Shown here piece after piece: positions 23,987-32,057 of a DNA stretch of 64,000 nt; the first letter of the stretch is position 1, and each line of letters begins with the position of its first letter. Position numbers and translations under genes: made by a program. The notes below the pieces were generated by a model, which saw only the letters and a list, made by a program, of their open reading frames with translations, was not told where the DNA came from and searched no databases. Origin of the DNA: Bradyrhizobium murdochi (GTDB lineage: Bacteria; Pseudomonadota; Alphaproteobacteria; Rhizobiales; Xanthobacteraceae); contig NZ_KI421483.1 in NCBI RefSeq assembly GCF_000472965.1, forward strand, positions 210,702-274,701, in the 5' to 3' direction.

Positions 23987-25026
23987 GCGACACCTCCGCC
24001 GAGCGCACGGCGTTCGCGCATGATCAGATAGAGGAAGAACGGCACGCCGATGATCGACGTCAGCACGCCGACCTTGATGTCCGACGTCGAGGGAATGATG
24101 CGCACCGCGATGTCGGCAGCGAGCAGCAGCGCCGAGCCGGCGAATGCGCTCGGCACCAGCAGCCGCCCGGGGTCATGGCCGATCAGGGGCCGCATCAGAT
24201 GCGGCGCGACCAGGCCTATGAAACCGATGGTGCCGGTGACAGCGACCGCGCCGCCGACGCCGAGCGCGACGCCTGAAATCACGAACAACCGCAGACGCCC
24301 CACATCGACGCCAAGGCTCTGCGCAGTTTCCTCGCCCAGGCTCAGCGCGCGAAAGGCATGGCGCTGGCTGAACAGCATGATCGCACCGGCAATGATGAAG
24401 GGAAACGCCAGCATCACATGCTGAAAGCTGCGATCCTCCAGCGAACCGAGCAGCCAGAACGCGATCTCCAGCACCAAGAAGGGATTGCTGGAGAGGTTCA
24501 TCACCAGCGCGGTGGCGGCGCCGGCAAAGCTCGATATCGCAAGACCGGACAGGATCAGGATCAACAGCCCGGCATTGCGGCCGGCGATCGAGAGCAGCAC
24601 GAACACCGAAGCGAATGCCGCAATGATCGCCGCGACCGGCAGCGCATAAGAGCGCACATCGGCAAGCCCAAGCGCGATCACCAGCACCGCGCCGAACGCG
24701 GCCGATTGCGGCGCGCCGAACAGCGAGGGCGAGGCCAGCGGATTGCGGAGCAAACCCTGCAGCGACGCGCCCGATAGCCCGAGAATGGCGCCGATCGCGA
24801 GCGCCAGCAGCGTGCGCGGCAGGCGGATCTCCCGCACGATCACCTGCGCCACCTCGCTGCCGCCGCCGAACAGCGCTTCCGCCACCGCAAGCGGCGACAG
24901 CCGCACCGGCCCGATGCCGAGCGAGATCAGCATCAAGAACACCATGAGGGCGGCAAGCGCCGCGGTCGCGCCGATCCGCCGGCGCGCGGCTTCCTCATTG
25001 GTCAGGGTTACGGCCTCAACACTCAT
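23983..25026 (-). CDS. ABC transporter permease (BtuC/FecCD family)
   Basis: The 347-residue permease has about ten membrane segments. Family stretches include VREIRLPRTLLALAIGAILG, LSGASLQGLLRNPLASPSLFG and GFIGLVAPHLMRPLIGHDP, all typical of FecCD/BtuC permeases. It forms the channel of the corrinoid or siderophore importer. The ATG at 25026 is chosen because AGGA precedes it and longer in-frame sequence upstream is not membrane-like. It is first in the btuCDF-like operon and divergent from the TonB-dependent receptor. Confidence 0.9.
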   Translation of the reverse strand: MSVEAVTLTNEEAARRRIGATAALAALMVFLMLISLGIGPVRLSPLAVAEALFGGGSEVAQVIVREIRLPRTLLALAIGAILGLSGASLQGLLRNPLASPSLFGAPQSAAFGAVLVIALGLADVRSYALPVAAIIAAFASVFVLLSIAGRNAGLLILILSGLAISSFAGAATALVMNLSSNPFLVLEIAFWLLGSLEDRSFQHVMLAFPFIIAGAIMLFSQRHAFRALSLGEETAQSLGVDVGRLRLFVISGVALGVGGAVAVTGTIGFIGLVAPHLMRPLIGHDPGRLLVPSAFAGSALLLAADIAVRIIPSTSDIKVGVLTSIIGVPFFLYLIMRERRALGGGVA

Positions 25027-25139
25027 CGATCGTCCTAAAGCAGGTTTACCCGCCCCCGGTACAGGCGGCGGGCAGGCGTGCTCATGCGGCAAAAATAGCG
25101 CACTCGTCCAGTGAGGATCGCCGGACGCCCCGGGGCGCA

Positions 25140-25169
25140 TTGACTCGGACTTTGACAAACTTCTACCAT
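25140..25169 (+). promoter_or_regulatory. Candidate promoter of the riboswitch-receptor transcript
   Basis: TTGACT (25140-25145) and TACCAT (25164-25169) are 18 nt apart and match the sigma-70 boxes at five and four of six positions. The implied start near 25176 is just before the 5' side of the cobalamin riboswitch. A second TTGACA at 25152 has no good -10 partner. Confidence 0.45.
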
Positions 25170-25178
25170 AGTTCCCGA

Positions 25179-25348
25179 CGGTTCCCGTTTGGGGATCAAA
25201 AGGGAATGCGGTGCAGGGAAAATTCCCCAATTCCGCGGCTGCCCCCGCAACTGTAAGCGGCGAATCCTTCGTCATAAAGCCACTGGGCATCTCGGTCCTG
25301 GGAAGGCGACGATGGGGTAACGACCCGCGAGCCAGGAGACCTGCCGTC
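25179..25348 (+). promoter_or_regulatory. Cobalamin (AdoCbl) riboswitch
   Basis: Conserved blocks of the B12 riboswitch appear in order: AAAAGGGAATGCGGTG (near 25198), CCCCCGCAACTGTAAGCGG (near 25242), AAAGCCACTGGGCAT (near 25276), CCTGGGAAGGCG (near 25297) and GAGCCAGGAGACCTGCCG (near 25329). It lies in the 5' leader of the TonB-dependent receptor gene, with about 127 nt to the start codon. High cobalamin should lower receptor expression, either by ending transcription or hiding the ribosome site in the following GGTCGGGGAGT region. Boundaries are approximate. Confidence 0.95.
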
Positions 25349-25475
25349 AGCCGTGGTCACACGCGAAGATGTCGGTCGGGGAGTACAGGCATTAGCTTCA
25401 CCTGAGCTGCTGAGAGCACATGGTGATACTTGGTTCGCTGTGACGTGCCACTGACGTCATACCGAGGTCTGAACC

Positions 25476-27743
25476 ATGTCTTCCAACAATAGAGCCACGC
25501 GGCAGCGCCGCCTTTGGCTCGCCTCCAGTTTCCTGCTGCCGATCGTATCGCTAGGTGTTTCCGGCGCAGCGGCGCAGCAGACACCATCCGAGCAATTGCC
25601 GCCGATTGAGATAACTTCGCCTACTGACCCGAACCGGACCCGCGCCAAACCGACCTACGATGAAGGGGCGACCTCGCGCCGCGTCGTGCCGGCAGCTGCA
25701 CCGTCGACCGGCAGGCGGCCCGCATCCGGGACCGGCTCGGACGTTTCATCGCAAGGTGCGGGCGGCAGCGGCGGCCGGCAGTTCTCCGGCATCGTCGGAG
25801 CGTCGGCGACGGTGATCACGGCGGATGAAATTTCGCATTCGCCGGCCCAGACGCTGTCCGAGATCATCGCGCAGGTGCCGGGTGTGCAGTTGACCAGCCT
25901 TTATGGCGGCGTGAACGGCGCCAAGACCTCGGTCGATTTGCGCGGGTTCGGCGCGTTCGCCACCGCCAACAGCCTCGTCCTGATCAATGGCCGCAGGCTC
26001 AACGATATCGACATGGCCGGCGTCGATCTCTCGACCATTCCGCTCACTTCGATCGAGCGCATCGAAATCACCCGCGGCAACAGCGGCGCGGTGCTCTACG
26101 GTGACAACGCGGTCGGCGGCGTCGTCAACATCGTCCTCAAGAACGGCGTCGGCGGCCCACCGGTCACGATCCGCAGCGAAGCGGGCGTCGGCTCGTTCAA
26201 CCAGCGGCTTGCGAATATCTCGGCCGCGACCAACTACGGACCTTGGTCGACGTCCTTCTATGGCAACGCCATCAAGTCTGATGGTTACCGGGTCAACAAC
26301 GCCCTCGATCAACGCAACGGGATCGGCAATCTCAATTATACCACACCCGACCTCAAGGCCTTCCTTACAGTGACCGGTGACGACCAGAAGCTCGGTTTCC
26401 CGGGCGGACGTACCGTCGATCCTTCAATCGGACTAAATCAACTCGTCACTGATCGCAGGGGCACCAATACGCCGTTCGATTACGGCAACCAGCAGGGCGC
26501 CAGCGCAACCACCGGCTTTACCAAGACAATCATGAACGGCGTCGATCTGATCGTCGACGGCGGCGTTCGGAAGAAGGATACGCAAAGCGGCTTCTTCGGC
26601 GCGGTACCGTTTGCTTCGCCGCTGCCGAGCTTCTCCTCGACCTATAACGACGCATCATTGCAAACCTGGTCGATCACGCCGCGACTGAGCGTCAAGAACT
26701 CGATCTTCGGAATTCCCTCACAGATCCTGACCGGCATCGATTATTACGATGCGACGTTCAACCAGGAACGCGGGGCGTTCAAAGGCCTTCCGCCCACCCA
26801 CATCTACGATCTGTCGCAACAGACGGTGGCGGGCTATTGGCAGCAAACCGTCGGTCTGTTGCCGACGACGGATTTCTCTTACGGCGCCAGGATTCAAAAC
26901 ACCAGCCTGAGTGCCCGGGATCGGTACGACCCCAACGCGCCCGGTTGCGCCATGTTCTTCAGTTGCAGCCCAGCGGCCTCTCCGTTGGACAGCAACGAAA
27001 CACAATACGCGCTCCATGCTGGCCTCGAGCATCGATTCAACAGCGCGTTCTCGGTATTCGGCCGCGCCGCGCGCGCATTCCGAACCCCGACCGTCGACGA
27101 GCGCGTCTCCAGCGGCCCCTTCTTCGTTCCAGGGACTTTCCAGTTGAAGACCCAGACCTCGCACGACATCGAGGGTGGATTCCGCATCAAGAGCGGTGGC
27201 TTCCAGATGCAATCAAGCATCTACAACATGGACCTCGAGAACGAGATCCATTTCATCCCGGCGCTGTTTTTCAACGTCAACCTCGGTCCGACCCGCCGCT
27301 ACGGCTCGGAGACCAGCGCTTCGCTGCGCGTCAGTGACACGGTGACGCTCCGCGGCGGCGCGGCCTACACCCGTGCCGCCTTCCGCGAGGGTGCATTCGC
27401 GGGCAATGACGTGCCGCTGGTGTCGCGCTACACCGCGAGCGGCGGCGTCACCTGGAACATCTGGCAGAACTATCTGGTGTTCGACGCCACGGTGCGCGCC
27501 TGGAGCGAACGCGTGATGGACAATGACCAGGCCAACACCCAACGGCGCATTCCGGCGGACGCCACCGTCGATTTGAAATTGAGCGGCGCCTACGATCGCT
27601 TCTTCTGGTCGGTGGGCGTGAACAATCTGTTCAACGCGCTCTATTACGACTACGCCATCGCGAGCTCGTTCACGCCTGGCCGTTTCTCGGCCTATCCGCT
27701 GCCCGGCCGCACCTTCATGGTAAAGGCCGGCGCGACGTTCTGA
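25476..27743 (+). CDS. TonB-dependent receptor, probably for cobalamin (BtuB-like)
   Basis: A 755-residue outer-membrane receptor with a long signal peptide (about 1-36), a possible TonB box near PPIEITSP, a plug domain from about residue 105 to 230 (SLVLINGRRLNDIDMAGVDL, IEITRGNSGAVLYGDNAVGG) and a beta-barrel ending in a terminal Phe (FMVKAGATF). The upstream cobalamin riboswitch and the divergent BtuCDF-like operon indicate corrinoid uptake. Length is above the 600 of E. coli BtuB, mostly from the N-terminal Pro/Ser/Gly-rich stretch of about 60 residues before the plug. Confidence 0.9.
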   Translation: MSSNNRATRQRRLWLASSFLLPIVSLGVSGAAAQQTPSEQLPPIEITSPTDPNRTRAKPTYDEGATSRRVVPAAAPSTGRRPASGTGSDVSSQGAGGSGGRQFSGIVGASATVITADEISHSPAQTLSEIIAQVPGVQLTSLYGGVNGAKTSVDLRGFGAFATANSLVLINGRRLNDIDMAGVDLSTIPLTSIERIEITRGNSGAVLYGDNAVGGVVNIVLKNGVGGPPVTIRSEAGVGSFNQRLANISAATNYGPWSTSFYGNAIKSDGYRVNNALDQRNGIGNLNYTTPDLKAFLTVTGDDQKLGFPGGRTVDPSIGLNQLVTDRRGTNTPFDYGNQQGASATTGFTKTIMNGVDLIVDGGVRKKDTQSGFFGAVPFASPLPSFSSTYNDASLQTWSITPRLSVKNSIFGIPSQILTGIDYYDATFNQERGAFKGLPPTHIYDLSQQTVAGYWQQTVGLLPTTDFSYGARIQNTSLSARDRYDPNAPGCAMFFSCSPAASPLDSNETQYALHAGLEHRFNSAFSVFGRAARAFRTPTVDERVSSGPFFVPGTFQLKTQTSHDIEGGFRIKSGGFQMQSSIYNMDLENEIHFIPALFFNVNLGPTRRYGSETSASLRVSDTVTLRGGAAYTRAAFREGAFAGNDVPLVSRYTASGGVTWNIWQNYLVFDATVRAWSERVMDNDQANTQRRIPADATVDLKLSGAYDRFFWSVGVNNLFNALYYDYAIASSFTPGRFSAYPLPGRTFMVKAGATF

Positions 27744-27750
27744 CTAACGT

Positions 27751-27857
27751 TAGAGCGTTTTCAAGCGAAGTGGACACCGGTTCGCGTCAAGAAAACGCGT
27801 CAAAACAAGAATCTGGAGCCCGGTTCTGATTCAATCAGAACCGAAAAGGCTCTAGCC
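27751..27857. repeat. Structured repeat, family C copy 1
   Basis: It contains GCGTTTTC pairing with GAAAACGC about 35 nt later, then GAGCC-CGGTTCTGATTCAATCAGAACCG-AAAA-GGCTC, where GGTTCTGATT/AATCAGAACC is a perfect stem. It begins 7 nt after the receptor gene stop. The second copy is at 51655-51758. The layout suggests a structured RNA 3' end, possibly a terminator. Confidence 0.8.
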
Positions 27858-28038
27858 GGTTCGGCTTGCTGCCGGACCGGCTCGACCTGCCGTGTTCCCC
27901 GCCAACATTTCATACCAAGGCAGATTCTGTCAGAAACTGCGCCATTTTCGACCGAAAATAACATCCTCTGCGCGCCGATCCGTGGTAAATGGGCCACAGA
28001 CCGCTCGACGATATCAGTCGTGATTTCAGAGGTATGAC

Positions 28039-28278
28039 ATGAATGATGAGCCGAAGAGCGCCGCCGAGCTGAAAGAAATGAGGCTCAACCGCAAGCGCGC
28101 CCAGGAAGTCGACGGCATCAAGGCGATGGCCGAGATCGCGGCTGCCGATATCGCGATCCGCCAGCGAACCGAGAAGCTGCGCGCGCTGCGCCTGGCAAAA
28201 GAAGCGGCCGACCGTGCAAATCCGCCGGAATCGAAGGTCAAGGGCAAGACCAAAGCCAGGATTGCGAAAAGAGGCTGA
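28039..28278 (+). CDS. Small basic coiled protein, function unknown
   Basis: A 79-residue protein, strongly helical and charged, with MAEIAAADIAIRQRTEKLRA in the middle and a Lys-rich tail. The stretch KLRALRLAKEAA recurs as KLKALRLAREAA in the next gene, so the two look like diverged duplicates. No membrane segment, signal or catalytic motif is visible. It begins about 180 nt beyond structured repeat family C and is followed after 6 nt by its relative. Confidence 0.65.
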   Translation: MNDEPKSAAELKEMRLNRKRAQEVDGIKAMAEIAAADIAIRQRTEKLRALRLAKEAADRANPPESKVKGKTKARIAKRG

Positions 28279-28284
28279 CTTGAA

Positions 28285-28575
28285 ATGACGAAAGAGGATC
28301 GCGATCGCGCCCAGGCGCGCTTCGACAAGGCGGCCAAGGCCGTTCAGGACGCAAACTCCGGCAAGGCCGAACGCGACGCAGCGGCGAAAGCCGTGCTCGA
28401 CAATATGGCAAAGCTGAAGGCGTTACGGCTCGCGCGCGAAGCAGCCGAGCCGCAACGTGCGCCCGCCGCAAAGGCCGCAAAGAAGGCGCGCAGCAGCACA
28501 AAGCGGCCCAACGAGAAGCCGGTGGCCCTGTCTGAGTGGCTGGCGAGCCAGCAGAACGGCGGGCGGCGAACCTGA
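28285..28575 (+). CDS. Small basic coiled protein, relative of the preceding gene
   Basis: A 96-residue helical protein (RAQARFDKAAKAVQDANSGK, then KLKALRLAREAA) with a basic Ala/Lys/Arg-rich linker and a conserved-looking C-terminal ALSEWLASQQNGGRR. The linker resembles histone-H1-like or nucleoid-binding tails, so DNA or RNA binding is possible but not shown. It forms an operon with the 79-residue gene 6 nt upstream. Confidence 0.65.
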   Translation: MTKEDRDRAQARFDKAAKAVQDANSGKAERDAAAKAVLDNMAKLKALRLAREAAEPQRAPAAKAAKKARSSTKRPNEKPVALSEWLASQQNGGRRT

Positions 28576-28605
28576 GATCGGCCGATCGAGCTCAAAGAGC
28601 CGGCG

Positions 28606-28848
28606 TTACGCCGGCCCCGGCCAATCGATCATCGATCGCGTCTTGTTCTCGGCATCGTAAACCTGCACCTGAAGCATCTGGAAGCGGTTCTTCAACGCCA
28701 TGCCCGCTTCCTCAGCCGCCTCCACCGTATCGTGATGCGACTTGAAGTGGCCATCCACGACCAGCGAATAACCGGTGGTCGGTGCCTTGTCGGCGCGGAG
28801 GATCTTGCGCTGTTGCGGTTCATCGAGCGCAATGCGGGGCTTCTTCAT
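28606..28848 (-). CDS. Conserved small protein of unknown function
   Basis: An 80-residue soluble protein with TGYSLVVDGHFKSHHDTVEAAEEAGMALK and VQVYDAENKTRSMIDWPG. The pattern (Tyr-Ser-Leu-Val-Val-Asp-Gly-His, then Ala-rich helix, then a beta strand with VYDAE) looks like a small alpha/beta fold; similar frames are found in Bradyrhizobium. It is convergent with the basic-protein pair. No function can be assigned. Confidence 0.6.
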   Translation of the reverse strand: MKKPRIALDEPQQRKILRADKAPTTGYSLVVDGHFKSHHDTVEAAEEAGMALKNRFQMLQVQVYDAENKTRSMIDWPGPA

Positions 28849-29026
28849 ACTGGCTCCATGTGATGCCCTTCGAGCTGAAGCCGCAAAAAGGGCGGGAAGA
28901 ATCGTTTGACCGGCGCTAGGATACCTTCCGGCCGCGATTAGATTGAGGTCATGCCGTTACCCTGAGTCGGCATGCAGCGCAAACGCCGATTGATCCGGCA
29001 AAGATGCATCACTTTGGTGAAATCAT

Positions 29027-29188
29027 ATGGGCGGAACAGGCAGGAAGAACAGCGAGCCTCCGAAACAAGGCGATGCCAAACCGAAAAAGCCGCCGAGCCC
29101 GCCGGTTGAGGAGGAAGAGGACCACGAGGACGGCGACATCGCTACGCCGAAGCGGGACCGTTATGGCCCTGATGATGAGCCGTTGTAG
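29027..29188 (+). CDS. 53-residue acidic/proline-rich small protein
   Basis: The frame starts MGGTGRKNSEPPKQGD, has a Lys/Pro-rich middle, then VEEEEDHEDGDIATPKRD and ends DRYGPDDEPL. The marked charge segregation and composition unlike random frames argue for a real, probably disordered protein. A longer overlapping frame starting at 29004 in another phase gives an Arg/Ser-rich product typical of shadows. The ribosome site is weak (GGTGA). Function unknown. Confidence 0.55.
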   Translation: MGGTGRKNSEPPKQGDAKPKKPPSPPVEEEEDHEDGDIATPKRDRYGPDDEPL

Positions 29189-29203
29189 CGCGGCACGCGA
29201 TTT

Positions 29204-29297
29204 GTAGGGTGGGCAAAGCGAAGCGTGCCCACCATTCAAGACGAGATCGCGGTGCAAATGGTGGGCACGGCGCGAAGGGCGCCTTTGCCCACCCTAC
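29204..29297. repeat. Palindromic repeat, family B copy 2
   Basis: Outer arms GTAGGGTGGGCAAAG and CTTTGCCCACCCTAC, inner arms CGTGCCCACCATT and AATGGTGGGCACG. It ends 3 nt before the stop codon end of the minus-strand ATP-grasp gene. Confidence 0.85.
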
Positions 29298-29300
29298 GAT

Positions 29301-30575
29301 TCACCTCGCGGGCGATGACGGGCTCTGTTGGTAGAAGCCTTCGCTTTCAATCGCCCGAATACTCGCTGCATCGAGCAGATGCGCGCCAAAACCGCCGAGC
29401 GCTAGTTTGATCGCCAGCTTCGGCGAAGCCAGCAGCACGGCTGCCGTGATCGTCAGCGGCACGGCGCTGATCCAGTCCGACTGCACCGGGGTAAGTTCTT
29501 CGCTGCTGCCGGCATAAGGCCCGCGCGCCGCAGCGAGATCCAAACATTCCCTGAGAATGTCGGGCCGCGTTCCGCCGCGTGCCGCACATCCCAGGAACGC
29601 CTGCATCGCCAAGTGCGTGAGCACGCCCTCGCGGCTGGCAAGCAAGGGAGCCGGCGTCTCGCCCAGCGAGATCAGAAGCAAAAGTCCGACGAGGTCGACG
29701 CCGGAGCGATAGGCATTCATCGGCTCGACCAGCCGCGGATTGCAATCGATCAGCAATGGCGCGGTATCGACGTCCGGCATGATGTAATCGACCGACAGCG
29801 CGCCGTGCCAATCGAGCGCCCGGCCGACCTGCTCGACGTAAGCGCGAACGACCGGCCGGCTCACGCTCTGCTTGATCGCCTCGCCGCCACCAACACCCGC
29901 CGCGATCTGCCGATAGGCATGAAAGCCCAGCATCCGGCCGCGGCAGAACACCGATTGCGCCTTCTCGGTAGTGCCTGCGACGAGGTCTTGCACCAGCACC
30001 TCACCGACGAATGCGTCGCTGTCCTCGAGATCGTGCAGCGCGCGCATCAGGTCGTCCGCGCCGCGCACGAACCAGATGCCCCGGCTGGCGGTGCCGACTG
30101 AAGTCTTCACGACGGCCGGAAAGCGAACCGCATCGCGCACCCCTTGCGCGGATTGCACGATGCGCGTCGACGGCTGCGGCAATTTCAACCGATCGAGCAG
30201 CCGGCTGAAGCCGGCCTTGCTATGCGCCTCGCGGTAGCTCTCGAAGTTCGGCAGCGCGAGACCGGCGCGGCCTTCGATGCGCTGCGCGACCCGCGCAAAC
30301 AAAAATCCCTGCTCATGCGTCGGCAGCAGCACGTCGAACTTCCCGCCGGCCAGTCGCTGCTCGACGAAGGCCAGGTAACCGGCTGGGTCGTCCCGCAGTC
30401 CAGGGCAGCGATGAAATTTGCGGACGAAGCGCGAGAACCGCGACAGACACCAGGGCGAGGGATCGCAGACCTCGACGTGATGGCCCGAAAGACCGAGAAT
30501 CGTAATGGCCTCTCGGGCCGAGGTCGAGGAACCTTCGGAGACCAGTACCCGGAGCGGTGTTGCGGGATCAGGCAT
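29301..30575 (-). CDS. ATP-grasp domain protein, substrate unknown
   Basis: A 424-residue protein. The N-terminal part (RVLVSEGSSTSAREAITILG) is a pre-ATP-grasp Rossmann-like domain; the ATP-grasp core follows with FPAVVKTSVGTASRGIWFVR, GEVLVQDLVAGTTEKAQSVF and the Mg-binding DYIMPDVDTAPLLIDCNPR, then a C-terminal helical region of about 120 residues. Such proteins ligate a carboxylate to an amine or thiol via acyl phosphate. The C-terminal part is unusual and may be membrane-associated (VPLTITAAVLLASPKLAIKL). It stands alone, divergent from an MFS gene, so no pathway is indicated. Confidence 0.75.
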   Translation of the reverse strand: MPDPATPLRVLVSEGSSTSAREAITILGLSGHHVEVCDPSPWCLSRFSRFVRKFHRCPGLRDDPAGYLAFVEQRLAGGKFDVLLPTHEQGFLFARVAQRIEGRAGLALPNFESYREAHSKAGFSRLLDRLKLPQPSTRIVQSAQGVRDAVRFPAVVKTSVGTASRGIWFVRGADDLMRALHDLEDSDAFVGEVLVQDLVAGTTEKAQSVFCRGRMLGFHAYRQIAAGVGGGEAIKQSVSRPVVRAYVEQVGRALDWHGALSVDYIMPDVDTAPLLIDCNPRLVEPMNAYRSGVDLVGLLLLISLGETPAPLLASREGVLTHLAMQAFLGCAARGGTRPDILRECLDLAAARGPYAGSSEELTPVQSDWISAVPLTITAAVLLASPKLAIKLALGGFGAHLLDAASIRAIESEGFYQQSPSSPAR

Positions 30576-30742
30576 GCCGGATCATTGCCGCGTCGACCGC
30601 CTTTGTCTCCCAATTTAATGGCGGCATTCGTGCGCCCTGCCCTGCGCCGGGGCAGCCATGCAGTGGCATTCATGGACAAATAACGGCCTGCCTATATTTT
30701 CGGCCCTGCCGGGCCGCAAGTTACACAGGATTTTGAGCTGAC

Positions 30743-31957
30743 ATGGTCGATATTCTGGCCGCACCGCAACAAGCCAAAGCGGACACTTCGCTGCGCACGC
30801 TTGCGGCGATTTCGGTCGCCCATTGGGTCAGCCATTTCCATCTGTTCGTGCTGCCGATGCTGTTTCCGTTCCTGAAGGAGCAGTTGGGCGTCGGCTACAT
30901 CGAACTCGGCTTCGCGCTCACGGTGTTCGGCGTCGTCTCCGGCCTGACGCAGGCCCCGATCGGCTATCTCGCCGACCACATTGGCGCGCGAAAAGTGCTG
31001 CTGATCGGCCTCACCGTCGGCGGCCTGGCGCTGGTCATGCTCGGCCTGCACCTGAGCTACGTCTCGCTGATCCTCTCGGCGGCGCTGCTCGGCCTTGCCA
31101 ACAGCGTTTATCACCCCTGCGACTATGCGATCCTGTCGACGCATATGGATGAAGCGCGGATGGGCCGGGCATTTTCGGTCCATACCTTTGCGGGTTTCCT
31201 TGGCGGCGCGGTGGCGCCCACGATCATGCTCATGCTGGTGACAGCCGTCGGCGGGCTCGGCGCGCTGATCGTGGCTGGTGCGGTGGGGCCAGTGGCAGCG
31301 CTGCTATTGATCGCGGTCAGGATTCCCGATGCCAGTTCGGCCGATCGCAAGAACGATGACCCCGCAGCGCCGCAGCAGAGCATCGTGACGCCTGCGATCA
31401 TAGTGCTGACGATCTTCTTCATGCTGCTGGGTCTGTCTAGCGCCGGCATCAGCAACTTCGGCGTCGTTGCGCTGATGAGCGGTTATGGCGTGACGATCTC
31501 GGCCGCCAACTTCGCGCTGACCGCCTATCTTGGCGCCAGCGCGGCCGGCGTGCTCGCCGGCGGCTATCTCGCCGACCGCACCAAGCGGCATGGCAATGTC
31601 GCCGCTGCGTGCTTTGCCATCAACGCCGTCATCATAACAATCATTGCGGCGATCAATTTGCCGTCGGTGGTGTTGACCGCCGCGATGGGGCTGGCCGGAT
31701 TCCTCGGCGGCGTCATCGCCCCCTCGCGCGACATGCTGGTGCGCAACGCAGCCCCGGCGGGCGCCGCGGGCCGCGCCTTCGGCATCGTCTCCACCGGTTT
31801 CAATTTCAGCGGCATACTCTCCCCATTGTTGTTCGGCTGGATCATGGACCAGAACCTGCCGCATTGGGTGTTCGGCGCCTCCGTCGCCTTCATGGTGCTG
31901 ACGGTCCTGCTGGCGCTGGTGACGGACCGCAAGCCGGCGGAACCCGCCAGGGCATAA
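30743..31957 (+). CDS. MFS transporter (fosmidomycin-resistance-like branch)
   Basis: The 404-residue protein has 12 probable membrane segments. ALLGLANSVYHPCDYAILST and the early FHLFVLPMLFPFLKEQLGVG resemble the fosmidomycin-resistance (Fsr) branch of major facilitators. It may form a transcription unit with the N-acyl-D-amino-acid deacylase gene 100 nt downstream, suggesting import of the deacylase substrate or export of a product. The substrate is unproven. Confidence 0.83.
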   Translation: MVDILAAPQQAKADTSLRTLAAISVAHWVSHFHLFVLPMLFPFLKEQLGVGYIELGFALTVFGVVSGLTQAPIGYLADHIGARKVLLIGLTVGGLALVMLGLHLSYVSLILSAALLGLANSVYHPCDYAILSTHMDEARMGRAFSVHTFAGFLGGAVAPTIMLMLVTAVGGLGALIVAGAVGPVAALLLIAVRIPDASSADRKNDDPAAPQQSIVTPAIIVLTIFFMLLGLSSAGISNFGVVALMSGYGVTISAANFALTAYLGASAAGVLAGGYLADRTKRHGNVAAACFAINAVIITIIAAINLPSVVLTAAMGLAGFLGGVIAPSRDMLVRNAAPAGAAGRAFGIVSTGFNFSGILSPLLFGWIMDQNLPHWVFGASVAFMVLTVLLALVTDRKPAEPARA

Positions 31958-32057
31958 CTGCATCGGCGATGCATTCCTGAGCCTCATCCCCGGTGGTTGA
32001 CAGCATCTGACCGCATCGGATGATGCGCCAACAAAAACCAGATCCGGGATGGAAGCC

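Noticed and set aside
22371..24008. A single 545-codon frame spanning the BtuF-like gene and the ATPase gene
   Set aside because: Only its second half (from 23204) is a protein-like binding protein; the first half is an out-of-phase reading of the ATPase gene. It is not a fusion.
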